DNA of 64,000 bases from Stentor coeruleus (GCA_001970955.1 MPUH01000340.1:1-64000); one strand, 5' to 3'. Counted from the first letter of the stretch, positions 29,001 to 39,947 are shown. Made by a program: numbers and translations. The notes: generated by a model not told the origin, from the sequence alone.

Positions 29001-32000
29001 GGACCGATTTGGAAGTCCCTTGGCCAAATCTCACAGATTTTATTTTCTCTTAAATATCTTTTGAAATTATTCAAATATTTGTCTATAACATCAAGAACCT
29101 TAACAAAAACACCTACATTAACGATATTTGGTAATCTGATAATTACACTGCTAACAAACTGAGACCTTATATACCGATTGTGTTTATTACTTTCAAGTCC
29201 ATTTGTAAGCAAAAACTCAATTATTTTTTCATTGAGTTCGGGATTAAGTACTTCATCAACTAAATAACTCATGATTTTCTGTTGATTCGTATCATCAGAG
29301 TCTTTTAAGCATAAACATTTTAAAGTCAAAATCTGGATTTCAGGTCTAAAAGGCATTTCAAGTATATGTAATAAAACTGTTGATATAGGGGTGAAATTAC
29401 CGAAATTAGTTGAAAAAGTGTCGATTGTTTTTAGAATACCTTCGATTATATCTTCGTCTTTTTTGTTTATTAGAGAAATAAGAACGTATGCTATGGATTC
29501 AGTTTTTTTATTTTCTATATCTTCACCTATATAGTCTTTAAGGTAATTTTCTAGCTGGGGTTTTTCTGTACCGGCTATAAGTTGGGTGAACTTATGAAGG
29601 TTTTCACGGCTTAATGGGAAAAGGCTTTTAAATAGTTTTACTATAGTTGACAGGTACTTATTCTTAAACGGCCTCATCGAAACCTTATACAAATAACTAT
29701 CAAAAACCATCCTCTTAAATTCTTCATCCGGAATCTTACTTAAAATCATAACCAAAAGTTCATTAATCCTCTCATTAATCTCTGAATTTCTCACAACACA
29801 TGACAAAACCTGAAAAAACTGTTCACCAATCATTGGTATTTTCTGAATACTCAATATAATCCTTAACACAATCTCATATGCTTTAGTTAAAGTATCCTCA
29901 TTATCCATACACATTTCAAATAATTCAATAATAAACCTAGTAGGATTATAAGCTTGTATAACATAAAAAACACTAGTTCCCCCAAAAATATCACAAGAAA
30001 TATTTGGAGATATATTCGTAAGATTATAAATAGAATCACTACTACAATTCATTAAAAGGGCTTCTTTAAGTTCTTGAAAGGTTTTTAAGTCATTTTGTTT
30101 TATTGTATATGGTATACTTGTTATTGAATAAGCTTCAGTAAGTGTTTTAATGAATGAAATATGTGATTTTGTTAACCATCTTGAGAAAAGGTCAAACCAT
30201 GCAATTTTACCTATGTAGCATCTTGGGATTTCAGTTTGGGAACTGAAGATAAGTTTAGTGATTGTGTATTTTTTTAGGATTTTAAGAGAATTGTCTCGGA
30301 TTTTGGTTTTGGTGCTGTTGAGGGAGATGGTTAGTTTTTTCCATGTGAGGACTTTAGCGATTTTAGTGTGTTTGAAATTAAGCACCAATAGATTCCAACT
30401 ATTCTGTAACACATGATTTTTTGAATAATAACATACATTGCCAATCTCTAAACCTATAACTCCTTTAACAATTTTCACTACAATTGACTCAGGATTACTC
30501 TCTAACATAAAAAAACTACAATTGTTTTTACCCTCAGGGAAAAACCACACAGCACACGCAAACTCATTAGCTAATGTTATCTTAGCTTTCTCATTTGTGC
30601 AATCTAAAGCTAGAAAATTATCATAGCCAAAGTAAAAATGACTAAAAATCCCTGAATTTAAATCATTTCTTATAAGAGAATCAAATAAAATCCCTAATAA
30701 AGAGAGTTTTTCTCTAGGATTTTTTAAAACTTGTATTTTTTTTAGTAGTTCAGCAAGTTCTGTGTATGTGAATTTACATTCAATAGCATTTGATATCATT
30801 TTTTCTCTATTTCGCCATAAAATTGAAGAGTTTTCTTTATCATAGTTCTGAAGAAGAATGATTGTAAGTCCGAATTTTACAGCATTATTGAAATTAGTGC
30901 TGATTTTTAGCATGTTTTCGAATTTTATTCTGAATTTTTCAATTCCAGTGAGTTCTGGGTATGAAAAGTATTCTAAAAGAAGGGGAATTCCAGCTGGGAC
31001 TTTTATTTGGGTGTAGTTTTTGCTTATGACTATATGTTTGAGATATTTTATAGTGGATTTTATTATAGATAAGCGATATGATTTCATTTCCTTAATCCTA
31101 AAAACTTTGACCAAATTAAAAAAATTCATTGTACAAGTCATATAATCTGAATTCTCCACATTAATAAAAGCTTCCAAAAACTGAAAACTCTTTTTCCAAT
31201 AAGAAACCGTATACCTCTGTTCCCCATTATAACACTGACTCAACTGTTTCTCCAAAGCTATAAAAATCCCACAACAAGGTAATGATTTTCTCAGAAGCTC
31301 CAAGGAATTTTTATCCTGCAAGCTTTTTAAAAGCGCATTTATCAAAGTTTCAAAAACCTTAAAATCATTTTCTCTACTGAAAAACTCAATAAAACTGTTT
31401 AAAATTTTATCTTCATGTAATTGTAATAATTTACTTAAAAACAATTCACAATATTCTCTAGTATTTTCTTTACAAATAAGTTTTTCAAAGATTATATTTA
31501 GAATTCCTTCTGTATTTGGAATAAAAGTATAATTAAAACAGAAACTGGTAGTAATAAATATTTGATCTTTATAAACAGAAGTGTCAAATGCTAAAGATTG
31601 GATAAGTTTTTCTACTATACCAGCTTTGATGAAAAATTCTAAGATTTTCATTCCAGTGTTGCTAAGTTCGACTAGCCATTCGTTAATAAATTTTAGAAAG
31701 TTGAGGGAGTTAAATGAAGATTCAAAGATTTGGAGGATTGCCTCGTTGATTCGTTTATGGCTGGCTTTTTCTTTCATTTCACTAAAGAGATTTCTCCATT
31801 TTTTTGTCAGTTGGGGTTCTAATGTTGTTATCAAATTCACATTCATAACCAAATGCTCAATACCTAAATCTTTATCAATCCCATTCTTTTCACTCTCACC
31901 AAAAAAAAACTTCCCTATAAACTCCATAATATAAAGCCTCAGTTTATTCTTAGCCCAATGCCCATCAGGTCTTTTCTCAATCTCCCCACTTTCCTCCAAT

Positions 32001-33037
32001 ATAATCTGAAACAAAACCACAACAATCCCATAAATTTGCCCATCTCCCTTAATCTTCAAAGGCAAAAAAAGCTGATACGCCAAATTAAACAGTTTAGCCA
32101 AAGGGTTCATTTCCGCTTCAAAACTCTCATCAAAATTGCTATCAAAAGGGTGTATTTTTATAAGCATTTTAATACTCTCAATAAACAAACTCTTAAAATT
32201 ATCAGTGATTTCCAATGGACACTCAACCATTTTCCCATTAGATTTCCCATAATATAAAATGCTTAAAGACAAAGTAAAATTGTTTATAACAAAATAGCTC
32301 TGGGATATATTCAAAGTTGAAAAATCATTACATGTCAAAATAAACGAAGAAATTTCTTCAAAAAGTTCATTCAAAATCGGCATGTCTGTTGATATTTTAT
32401 GATATTTACATATCGAAAGGACAACAACAAGGACATACTCGAAAAAATGTATTTTTTCATAATTAGCTTCTTTAAGGTCAGAATCGTGGTTCCCCAAAGA
32501 AAAACGTAAAAGTTTCCTAAAGGGTAAAGCGCATATAATTCCTATGAATTTTATAAATTTGACATAAATATGTGAAAGAATATCTTTAGTTTCACCTGAA
32601 TAGTATATAGAAATAACGATTGTGTCGATTATTGTCATTAAAGCTGAGATTTTTGCCCCAAGGTTTTCTGTTGATTGAGATCCAGTGAATGTGAGAAGTG
32701 TAAGCAAAGTGTCGATATCTTGTTTTCCTATACAACCTTTAAGAACAGCGATAAGATGCTGCATAAGTTTGAGAAGAGGAGGTAATGAAAGGATAAAATC
32801 GTCTGGGTTTATGTAATTTTCCATGGATTTTTGTAAAGACCTTGTCACTGAAGCTAATAAAGGTTTGAGGATTTGGGAATCTTGGACTGATGATAGGTTT
32901 GAGGATCTACGAATTTCGGTACTGCTACCAAGGTCAAGAATCCTTTTTGATGATTCCCAGAGGGTGTTTACGTATGAGTCTGCAAAACGAGAAGGTTTTT
33001 TTCTGAAAATTGTTTTATCTTCGTGGCCTTTCTCCAT
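26078..33037 (-). CDS. Large BEACH-WD40 protein (neurobeachin/LYST family)
   Basis: 2319 residues in a single uninterrupted frame. The first ~750 residues are helical-repeat-like. A concanavalin/LamG-like beta region is suggested near 800-1000 (ACAVWFFPEG...). A PH-like segment lies about 1560-1690. The BEACH domain follows (about 1705-1990) with GKITNFEYLMVVNRIAGRSM, QYPVFPWVLCDY, FHYGSHYSNSGIVTHFLLR, ELVPELFYLPF and LWIDLIFGYKQLG. The C-terminal third ends in WD40 repeats (about 2100-2300). This order is standard for the family, which controls vesicle and lysosome traffic. The exact subclass is not resolved. Confidence 0.95.
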   Translation of the reverse strand: MEKGHEDKTIFRKKPSRFADSYVNTLWESSKRILDLGSSTEIRRSSNLSSVQDSQILKPLLASVTRSLQKSMENYINPDDFILSLPPLLKLMQHLIAVLKGCIGKQDIDTLLTLLTFTGSQSTENLGAKISALMTIIDTIVISIYYSGETKDILSHIYVKFIKFIGIICALPFRKLLRFSLGNHDSDLKEANYEKIHFFEYVLVVVLSICKYHKISTDMPILNELFEEISSFILTCNDFSTLNISQSYFVINNFTLSLSILYYGKSNGKMVECPLEITDNFKSLFIESIKMLIKIHPFDSNFDESFEAEMNPLAKLFNLAYQLFLPLKIKGDGQIYGIVVVLFQIILEESGEIEKRPDGHWAKNKLRLYIMEFIGKFFFGESEKNGIDKDLGIEHLVMNVNLITTLEPQLTKKWRNLFSEMKEKASHKRINEAILQIFESSFNSLNFLKFINEWLVELSNTGMKILEFFIKAGIVEKLIQSLAFDTSVYKDQIFITTSFCFNYTFIPNTEGILNIIFEKLICKENTREYCELFLSKLLQLHEDKILNSFIEFFSRENDFKVFETLINALLKSLQDKNSLELLRKSLPCCGIFIALEKQLSQCYNGEQRYTVSYWKKSFQFLEAFINVENSDYMTCTMNFFNLVKVFRIKEMKSYRLSIIKSTIKYLKHIVISKNYTQIKVPAGIPLLLEYFSYPELTGIEKFRIKFENMLKISTNFNNAVKFGLTIILLQNYDKENSSILWRNREKMISNAIECKFTYTELAELLKKIQVLKNPREKLSLLGILFDSLIRNDLNSGIFSHFYFGYDNFLALDCTNEKAKITLANEFACAVWFFPEGKNNCSFFMLESNPESIVVKIVKGVIGLEIGNVCYYSKNHVLQNSWNLLVLNFKHTKIAKVLTWKKLTISLNSTKTKIRDNSLKILKKYTITKLIFSSQTEIPRCYIGKIAWFDLFSRWLTKSHISFIKTLTEAYSITSIPYTIKQNDLKTFQELKEALLMNCSSDSIYNLTNISPNISCDIFGGTSVFYVIQAYNPTRFIIELFEMCMDNEDTLTKAYEIVLRIILSIQKIPMIGEQFFQVLSCVVRNSEINERINELLVMILSKIPDEEFKRMVFDSYLYKVSMRPFKNKYLSTIVKLFKSLFPLSRENLHKFTQLIAGTEKPQLENYLKDYIGEDIENKKTESIAYVLISLINKKDEDIIEGILKTIDTFSTNFGNFTPISTVLLHILEMPFRPEIQILTLKCLCLKDSDDTNQQKIMSYLVDEVLNPELNEKIIEFLLTNGLESNKHNRYIRSQFVSSVIIRLPNIVNVGVFVKVLDVIDKYLNNFKRYLRENKICEIWPRDFQIGPYSEEFKDFAMSIIKIAKENSVSISTNHAYIIESSSPIYICDLGSTIEVEEPGAKTPYTKKREGKEDLRLISTFQKERAASLDKIVSKQSKDKSSARGSDTKSVHFYGTHSKRNTPNFSDLTNYSENFKKIFSELTENSWFTRLYELETRENYKLQLIYNKYLNGLHCTKHVVNNSSCQTKIRQVYDKYYRWALLKSDLPDKKKIGKDFKMSIKDQESFGSFISYSTSAYTKFNDKNLCKGTLELIKIQGSYYGDYEITDTFMEVKFSGSMKPPNLYPGSALKYTEKPKYAWYIWYPSEITEIIERRFIHKHTAIEIVLNSGKSFFLNFFEKSHKENAVAKLRNWGISKHFAKSTVGYLENLTNEWKKGKITNFEYLMVVNRIAGRSMHDLSQYPVFPWVLCDYSSEELKLDETKKVFRNMDRPIGAQTKEMRNEAKRKFTMWYESGLQPFHYGSHYSNSGIVTHFLLRVEPYTTQAKNLQGGTFDVADRLFFSFELAWKSCLSMNGDVKELVPELFYLPFTLNSYSNQTFGCTQSKKTIIHVDYPKWASSNWDFLKKHRLILESPQVSSELNLWIDLIFGYKQLGIHAKEALNIYSETTYEESFNRIIQMNSKDFDGLVEQAYHFGQVPIQIFNKKHIKKDENPIIKILDCFSFDHSAKFVKESKAIDSEGFSHAIFVLPMKILVIKRNLNHMYLVKYSTKQEKFMQRTENELECYYMIHKSKLKMEEIRELLYYSKDIEYTSNTFALYRQRFLVSGMHPSNSLSIHTLKGKLVINLSFHTNLVSSVCSSNDFIFSASLDSTIASWNEISTGTFAPELTYYGHSSPIMCLQVIDSYQLLISSSIEGKVLIHDIRSSFCLKKISINAFSLGVSELGIIGICTQSSVEYYDINTEHILKIPQSQAKSVKFNCIGDLAIEIYEKKIIIRDPTNLSQEYIVKVAEIQDLYLPYNERNVYSCRNNDKNMTGVYIFRKT

Positions 33038-33848
33038 TAAAATAGTTTTGTTATTATTGAAATTGGTATTTTTAGAAGTGGGTTTAGGGTGTTTTATGAT
33101 TAAGATGGGTGTTGGGATGGATGGGTAGATTTTTGAAGGGGTTTTTAGGTTAGATTTAAAGAAGATTTTTGGAATATGGTTATTATGAATTATAGTAATT
33201 TATAAGAGAATTGGAATAAGAGTTTTTGGTTGTTTTTAAGTGTTTTTTTAGGTTTCGGAGGTGCGAATATTTGATGATATGATTTTTTAATTAGGATATA
33301 TATAATAATGAAAAGATAAGGTTTATAGAAGAGATTAGGCTTTGGTGTTTGGTTTTATTAGGCAATTTCAGGTTTATAAATTAAATATTTGGCTATTGGT
33401 TTTTATACTAGAAGTAGGTAAAATATGGAAATTACAGTGTCTTTAGAGGGATAAACTATAGGTGATATTTTATAATACAAACTGAGTGATTTTATAACAG
33501 ATTGTATTATCTGTTGATAATATAAATGATTTATTTGAAGTACTTAGTAAGTCTTAGAGATGAAAACTTCTATTAAAAAAGTATAAATTATCTTCTTTGA
33601 TTTTGATTAATATTAAGTATTTATTGTATTCTAGCAATCGTAAAATAGTATCTGGAATGGGTGTAATTTATTTAAGTTTTCTTTTAATATCAGCTTTAAA
33701 GGAAATTTTATGGCATTTCAAAACTAGAGTTTATACATGTAAATAAACTTAATAAATACCTTTAACTCCATTTTGTCCTATTAATCTTTTTATTTAGTTC
33801 AATAATATATGTTTTGATATAGGGTTATCAAGTTAATAAGACCTTAAC

Positions 33849-34036
33849 TTAAAATATGCTTTTAGGCTCACTAAAATTATAATCTCTATAAAACTTCAAT
33901 TAGATAACCAAGCATTTTAGTAAAAATACATATTTTATANATAAATTAAAATATGCTTTTAGGCTCACTAAAATTATAATCTCTATAAAACTTCAATTAG
34001 ATAACCAAGCATTTTAGTAAAAATACATATTTTATA
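33849..34036. repeat. 91-bp exact duplication around a single N (assembly join)
   Basis: 33849-33939 equals 33946-34036, with the N at 33940 between the copies. An unmerged contig overlap is the simplest explanation. Confidence 0.88.
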
Positions 34037-34562
34037 ATTATTATTGAATCTATATCATATTACTCATCATACGATATATTTGCATGAATTTAAAGACACA
34101 AGCATACAAAGCATTCAAATAATTAAGTTCCATATAACCTAACGACAACAGAACTTCAAAAAAGCTTATAAAAGTTCAGATTCAAAAGCAAATGATAAAA
34201 TTATATTTTTTTAAACCGTTAAAAAAATAGGATTCATATTAACTACAGCTCATACAATATTAAACTTACACAAGAACTTATCATAGAATTAAACATTAAA
34301 ATATTAACTTTTTTGGGAAAAAAAAACAAAATACACACTGATAAAAAGAATTTTTATTGCCTAAATAATAGAATTGCAATATTAACTAAAAGAAACAACA
34401 GATCTTAAAATTTAGAATCATTTTTATCAACTACAATTTATGAAATGCTATATTTCAGGTAACTAAATATTCATCATACTTAAATTATGGAATCCAAAAT
34501 AGAAATCACTAAAAGATTGTGCTAATGAAGTTTTTTGTAATTTTAAAATATTGTATAATCCT

Positions 34563-34800
34563 ATAGCGATTCATAATATAATGAAAATGGTAGAAGTTTC
34601 TTGCAGTGCCACAAATATGCTGACTGTATCATATATCCACTTATTTTTATGCTGAGATATATTTATAAATAGTTTATCTTATAGAGACTGATTGCTATAA
34701 TGAAAATTGTAGAAATCTCTTGTAGTACTACAAGCGAAATGTTAAATGCTATCATATATATCCAGTTATTTTTATGCTGAGATATATTTATAAATAGTTT
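34563..34800. repeat. Two-copy tandem repeat, about 115-120 bp
   Basis: 34563-34676 and 34681-34800 share a common order: ATAATGAAAAT, GTAGAA, CTTG-AGT, ATCATATAT, then CAGTTATTTTTATGCTGAG-type ends and ATATATTTATAAATAGTTT. They differ by scattered substitutions and small indels, so this is an older duplication and not an assembly copy. Confidence 0.85.
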
Positions 34801-35205
34801 AAAAAAGTACTAAATAAGATAATATCATAGATGTTTTATTCTTGATATTTCTAAATGTATATCAGGCTTTATAAGATAATAAGTATGAACAAAAAAAGTT
34901 TTATAATAAAAAAGCTTATAGTATTTTATTTATTAATCTCTTATAAGTTTGAGTTAGTTTTTATATTCAAAAATCAATAGTTTTTCTTGATATTTTTTTG
35001 ATAAAGACTAAAAGTGTTTTATACCATTTCCTTCATGTTAAATTAAATTTTTTTATACTCATAGCACACTAAAAGCAAAAAAACCGACTTGGGAAATAAT
35101 TTCTAGTAAAACTCAAATCAAACCCACAAAGTCCTATAAAAAAACAAATTTTCCTTCTTCTCTCATACAAAATCTTCATCCAGACCTAAAATAATATACA
35201 AAAAA

Positions 35206-35970
35206 ATGAACTGGCAAAACGAAGTAACAAACTATATCAAAGTATTACAAAAAGAAGCAAATGGTCTAAGCAACCTTCTAGCCGAAATCTCTTCCTCCAA
35301 TGCAAAATCTCCAAATACATCCCGTTTATTAAATGCAATCACAGTGCTCAAAGAAGGTGTTCTTAATCTACTAGACAAATCCACTTCAATGATAAAATTC
35401 GACACTGAGTCAACAACAAAACTTGAAACCCTTCGTAATGAATACAATAAAATTATGAGTAATTTAAAAAATCTCTTTACCAAAATAAGCCAAAGTCAAC
35501 TTAAAATCCATTACAATTATTCAACTTTTGCTTCTAGAAATCGATCTATGTCAAAACAAGATATGAAAACTAAACATCATAAAAGCAAAAGTTCAGATCG
35601 TATTAAAAGCGTAACACCTAGAAAACGTGTAGAATTTATAGATCAACAACCAGTTTATAATAATGATTTAAAAAACAAAATTGATAAATTGAAAGAGGAA
35701 ATTGATAAATATATACATAAAGAGTATAAGAAAAAAATATCAGAACTTGAAGCTGAGAATATGCAGATAAGGAAAAAAATTGAAGTGGCAAAAGAAGAGA
35801 GTAATGAAAATATGAGAAGTTTAGAGGAATTGAAAATTAGGATGAGTGAGGTTGAGAGAAGGAAAAGTATGAGAAATGTGTTTAGTCCTTCGGATATGGT
35901 TAGTACTAAGAAACAGAGGTTTCTGATTAAATCCCCTTCGCAGACTTCTGAAGGGTTTGCCACGTCTTAG
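35206..35970 (+). CDS. Coiled-coil protein of unknown function, 254 aa
   Basis: Helical throughout, with a strong coiled coil at about 150-225 (LKNKIDKLKEEIDKYI, then KISELEAENMQIRKK). A basic, Ser-rich linker (about 110-145, SKQDMKTKHHKSKSSDR) precedes it, and the C-terminal tail is Ser-rich. No recognised domain. Possibly a cytoskeletal or basal-body-associated protein, but nothing in the sequence proves it. The 5' flank has the G-poor composition seen upstream of other genes. Confidence 0.75.
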   Translation: MNWQNEVTNYIKVLQKEANGLSNLLAEISSSNAKSPNTSRLLNAITVLKEGVLNLLDKSTSMIKFDTESTTKLETLRNEYNKIMSNLKNLFTKISQSQLKIHYNYSTFASRNRSMSKQDMKTKHHKSKSSDRIKSVTPRKRVEFIDQQPVYNNDLKNKIDKLKEEIDKYIHKEYKKKISELEAENMQIRKKIEVAKEESNENMRSLEELKIRMSEVERRKSMRNVFSPSDMVSTKKQRFLIKSPSQTSEGFATS

Positions 35971-36449
35971 ATTATTATTAAGATGTAAAAGTTTTGAGTT
36001 TTGATAAGTTAAGAGATGAAGTTTTTGGATTGTTGTATAGGTTAGAATATATGTTTAGATAGATTAAAAGATTTTCTGATAATGATGTTATAATAATGAT
36101 AATTTTTATAATAAAGGATAATAAACTGATTGTTATAATTATTTATATTTTAGATGCTTAGTATAAATTGTAGAAAAGTTTATAATGTAAAAGTGCTAAA
36201 TAAAAATTGTATAAAGAGTTATGGTGATTCCTGTTGGGTGTTTTTTTATAATGCAAGATTTACTGTAATATGACTAAAGTTTAATAATTAACCATTGAAA
36301 ACCATTTACAACTAATTCTCGTTCATATCTTAAAAATTATAAATTCAAAATAATTTCGTTATGCTACCTCTTCATATATTTTTTATAACTTCACATAATT
36401 TCTCCCTCCTTTCTCCTTAAAAATTTAATCTCTTATAAAAAAAAAAAAT
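35971..36449. other. Intergenic, convergent genes
   Basis: C-poor from 35971 to about 36150, then G-poor from about 36270 to 36449. No coding signal. Confidence 0.6.
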
Positions 36450-39400
36450 CTACGATATATAAATTAAATTATCAACATCATTCACATTTGGTACCCTATA
36501 AATCCTCTCAAGAAGTTTATGTATTTTCCTCCTAACCGACAATTTAAACGAATATCCACTAAGCGTAGTCATAACTGCATGAAAAAGTGGGATACTTTGC
36601 AAAGCTAGCGGCGTAGCCGCTCTCATATCCCTCAAAAACCCTTCACTTTCTGTCTTATCAATTACTGATCCAATTTTACATACATGTTCATAAATTTCTT
36701 TTTCCTTATCACTAAGTTCAATAGAATCCAAAATCATTTCAACTTCTTTACATTTATCACTATGCATAAACTCAATAGATCTATCTTCTAACCAGAAAAT
36801 CTTATTAGAATCCAAAGGTACAGATATAGAAATTGAATTATTTTCAGGTTTACTAGTCCAAAAATACTTTAATAATTCTTTTCTTCCAACAGCTGATCTA
36901 GATATAAGGGATAAAGTCTGTATTGCTGTACCTCTTAAAGATAATATTAATGATTTTTCAGCTATTTCAACAAGTTGCCTTATAGCTTTTATTGATATCA
37001 AATATTCAGCACCATGATTTGTACTACCAGCATGTCCTAAAGCCCACATCCAGGCCCTTTTTTCTATAATTGTGTGTTTTTCCATAAGCTTTTGTGTGTA
37101 TTTTTCAAGAACTTTTGAGCTTATAAGCTTATTAAAACCTAGTTTTGTTTTCCCCAGTTCACCAAAAAAATGCTTTGGGACTTGGACTGCTGGGATTCCT
37201 TTAGGTAAAAGATGAGCTCTAAATTTTATTGACTCGATTGTTAAAGAATTTTCTGTCTCGCTGAATGTGAAAAAAATCCCGTCGTTTTCGATGACTGTGT
37301 AAGTTATGGATTTGCTTGGGTTTTTTATATCTTTACGACAACGAATCCAACTTGGTTCAGGAGTTTCATTACCATAATTGTCTATAAAAGAGTTACCGAG
37401 TTTTAGACATACAAGAATTGTCTCTTTGATATCTGAAACTTTTATACCAAGATAACTTACATAGAAAATATCTTCTTTATCTACTTCAAGATAAGTGTCG
37501 AGGTTTATTGTTTTAGAATTCATTTGAACTTGGAAATATAATGGTAAACTTGATAACCAGGATAATTGTAACCTCCCATAGTTTACAAAAATTTTTGGGG
37601 TGTTTAATACAATCCCATAACTTTTTTTCTGTGAATTAAGCCCGGTTTCAATTTTCTCTTCGATCGTTCTGGCGTATTCGATGTTTAGAAAATCATCCCA
37701 ATCTTTGAGCTCGTCATCTAAAAAGTCCATTTCGCATAAATATTCAATCCCAGTTTGACTTGCTAGGAATTTTAGTAAGATTGACTTACCGTCTGAGTCT
37801 AATTTTAAAAGCTTTTGCGGCCTTGTTTGTATAAGGGTGTTAAGATTGTCTCTATGCTGGCATATTTCAGTGATTGTGTTAAGGGAAAGTTTGATAAGAT
37901 CAGTGTCTGATAAGTATAATAAATTTACTATGCTTCCTATTGCCCATGATACATCGAATATACCTGCTCGGAAAATAACGAAGATTTGCTGTAAGGAACG
38001 GATTTTGACAAGTTTTCGCTTGGATTGTAAGGAAAAGAGCAAAAACTGTTGGGAGATTTGCTCTTTGTAGTCGAGGACAGAGAGAAGGATTGGGGCAAGG
38101 TGCTCGATTTCTGCGATTTTTACGAGGTTGGGGATGAACCCAAGGCTTTTGAGAATTTTTCTCCCGTATCGGTGGTTAAGAAGCAGGCCTAGCCAACGGA
38201 AATACTCTCTGGTCATTGTGAATCTCACATTATCTGGAGTCAATATCCTAGCATTGCTTGTATTCTTCCCTTCATTACACCTAATCTCCTCATCAATAGC
38301 ATCAATCATTTCTTCAACAAAACTTTTCCTTATAACAAAAAAGCTTTCAGAAAATGCTGAAGTCAGAAGTTTCCTCCCATTTTTAATCAAAAGTAAAAAG
38401 CTGATTAGCATATTTCCAATTTTAGCTTTCATAAAATGTTCAGAAGCCCAAGGTAGACAAACAAATGTAGACTTTGAAGGAGTGTAAAATATTATCAGAC
38501 TCTTAAGGAATTTTATAGTAGCTACATTAGTAAGTCGATCACCTACAGATATAGGTCCAGATAATATTTCATATATAGCTTCCCAGTCCCATTTTGAAGG
38601 TTCTCTTAAGATTTGACTTTTGTTTATAAGCGAATAGAACTGATTATCATCAATAATGTGGCTTAAATGATTCTTGAATATCGAATTAAGCAGTGAGTTT
38701 GGTGGATTAAGCACCCCAGGATTCTCTGATGAGATGAACTCTGAGGTTTTAAAAAGCAAGTTTTTTTCTTTAAACTCATTATTTATCCTTGAATAACTAT
38801 CCATATCTGCAATTAACTCCGCACCTCTTCCAGCTGATCCTTTAATAAATGATACTGGGCAAGTTGGAGCTTCAGGGAGTAATTCAGGTCCAAGTCTTGT
38901 AATCAACTTTAACAATTTTCTAGCCCTTTGTGATATTCTCACATTAGGATCCAAAGCAAGCTGAGTAAGTGCAGGGTGTAATTCACAATGCAAAAGTGCT
39001 CTTATAAGTACAGCTAAGTAATTATTCAGTAAATTATAATTCCTAGGAGAAATCTCAACCGGTATACTAATCATATCACTAATCGTATCAAGTATTCCTT
39101 CTTTAATCAAATTCTTCCCAGGGTGTACTAAAGTCATTATAATATCTCTAAGCCCAGAACTAGCTAAAAATATAAGCCCAGACCAGCTTCTTGATATAAT
39201 CAATGTAGCCCTTCGGGCAAGTTTTAATAGTATTTCTAAATCACTTTCTTTAATATTTGCATTATAATCAGTAAAAACCCCTAATATTCTCATAAGTTCT
39301 TGACCATTTTTTAAATACACTCTGGTTTCAGGTTCATTTAATAGATAACAGATCGTATAGATTATATTTTCACTGAGCTCTTGTGAACATTTTATATCAA

Positions 39401-39947
39401 GTAATGCATTTATTAAACATCTTATTCCTCCACTCCATGAAACTAGGAGGGTATTTGTAATACTTAAGAGTCTTAAAGCTTCTAAGCCAAATTCTTTTAG
39501 ATCATCGTTTTCAGTATCTGATAATGAGACTAAAGAGTTGCATAAGCTTTTTGGGAATGACTCAGGAGAAATCTCGAGCCAACGACGGATTAGTTTACAA
39601 GCCTCAATGCGTTCAACTGGCTTGCCTTCAAGTTCAAACGACCTAACTAAAAAGTATTCTATATGACTGGATTTTAGTAAGGAAAACTTGTCTTTTGTAT
39701 TTGATAAGTACCGGTATATACGTAAAGCTGTTGTTCGGTTTTCTGGTTCTTTATGTGCGAGGAACGGGCGGATTATAATAAAAAGTTCAGGAGTCGGTAA
39801 TTTTTCAAGAAGCACAGAGTTGTTGTCGGTAAGATAACGTATTCTTGGATAGATATAAGCTAGAATATTGCTTTGGGAAGGAGATTTTTCCTTTGTCGCC
39901 TTTATAATTTCTTGAAAGTTTACTTCTTGTTTCTCTGATTCATCCAT
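36450..39947 (-). CDS. RICTOR: RICTOR, TORC2 subunit
   Basis: 1165 residues, all alpha-helical repeats, no intron. The N-terminal region (about 70-420) carries the RICTOR-type sequence VERIEACKLIRRWLEISPESF and LVSWSGGIRCLINALLD. The C-terminal signature is RAWMWALGHAGSTNHGAEYL followed by LSLRGTAIQTLSLISRS (about 965-1020), matching the conserved WALGHIGSS...LSIRGT block of RICTOR/Pia/Ste16 proteins. RICTOR defines TOR complex 2, which phosphorylates AGC kinases and organises the cortex. It is shorter than human RICTOR (about 1700) because the long disordered linker is missing. Confidence 0.92.
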   Translation of the reverse strand: MDESEKQEVNFQEIIKATKEKSPSQSNILAYIYPRIRYLTDNNSVLLEKLPTPELFIIIRPFLAHKEPENRTTALRIYRYLSNTKDKFSLLKSSHIEYFLVRSFELEGKPVERIEACKLIRRWLEISPESFPKSLCNSLVSLSDTENDDLKEFGLEALRLLSITNTLLVSWSGGIRCLINALLDIKCSQELSENIIYTICYLLNEPETRVYLKNGQELMRILGVFTDYNANIKESDLEILLKLARRATLIISRSWSGLIFLASSGLRDIIMTLVHPGKNLIKEGILDTISDMISIPVEISPRNYNLLNNYLAVLIRALLHCELHPALTQLALDPNVRISQRARKLLKLITRLGPELLPEAPTCPVSFIKGSAGRGAELIADMDSYSRINNEFKEKNLLFKTSEFISSENPGVLNPPNSLLNSIFKNHLSHIIDDNQFYSLINKSQILREPSKWDWEAIYEILSGPISVGDRLTNVATIKFLKSLIIFYTPSKSTFVCLPWASEHFMKAKIGNMLISFLLLIKNGRKLLTSAFSESFFVIRKSFVEEMIDAIDEEIRCNEGKNTSNARILTPDNVRFTMTREYFRWLGLLLNHRYGRKILKSLGFIPNLVKIAEIEHLAPILLSVLDYKEQISQQFLLFSLQSKRKLVKIRSLQQIFVIFRAGIFDVSWAIGSIVNLLYLSDTDLIKLSLNTITEICQHRDNLNTLIQTRPQKLLKLDSDGKSILLKFLASQTGIEYLCEMDFLDDELKDWDDFLNIEYARTIEEKIETGLNSQKKSYGIVLNTPKIFVNYGRLQLSWLSSLPLYFQVQMNSKTINLDTYLEVDKEDIFYVSYLGIKVSDIKETILVCLKLGNSFIDNYGNETPEPSWIRCRKDIKNPSKSITYTVIENDGIFFTFSETENSLTIESIKFRAHLLPKGIPAVQVPKHFFGELGKTKLGFNKLISSKVLEKYTQKLMEKHTIIEKRAWMWALGHAGSTNHGAEYLISIKAIRQLVEIAEKSLILSLRGTAIQTLSLISRSAVGRKELLKYFWTSKPENNSISISVPLDSNKIFWLEDRSIEFMHSDKCKEVEMILDSIELSDKEKEIYEHVCKIGSVIDKTESEGFLRDMRAATPLALQSIPLFHAVMTTLSGYSFKLSVRRKIHKLLERIYRVPNVNDVDNLIYIS

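Larger units (their letters stand above)
33038..35205. other. 2.2-kb divergent intergenic region
   Basis: 33038-33420 is strongly C-poor and G/T-rich on the + strand (upstream of the BEACH gene). 35040-35205 is G-poor (upstream of the coiled-coil gene). The middle is AT-rich and contains the N-joined duplication at 33849-34036 and a tandem repeat at 34563-34800. No coding signal was recognised. Confidence 0.6.
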
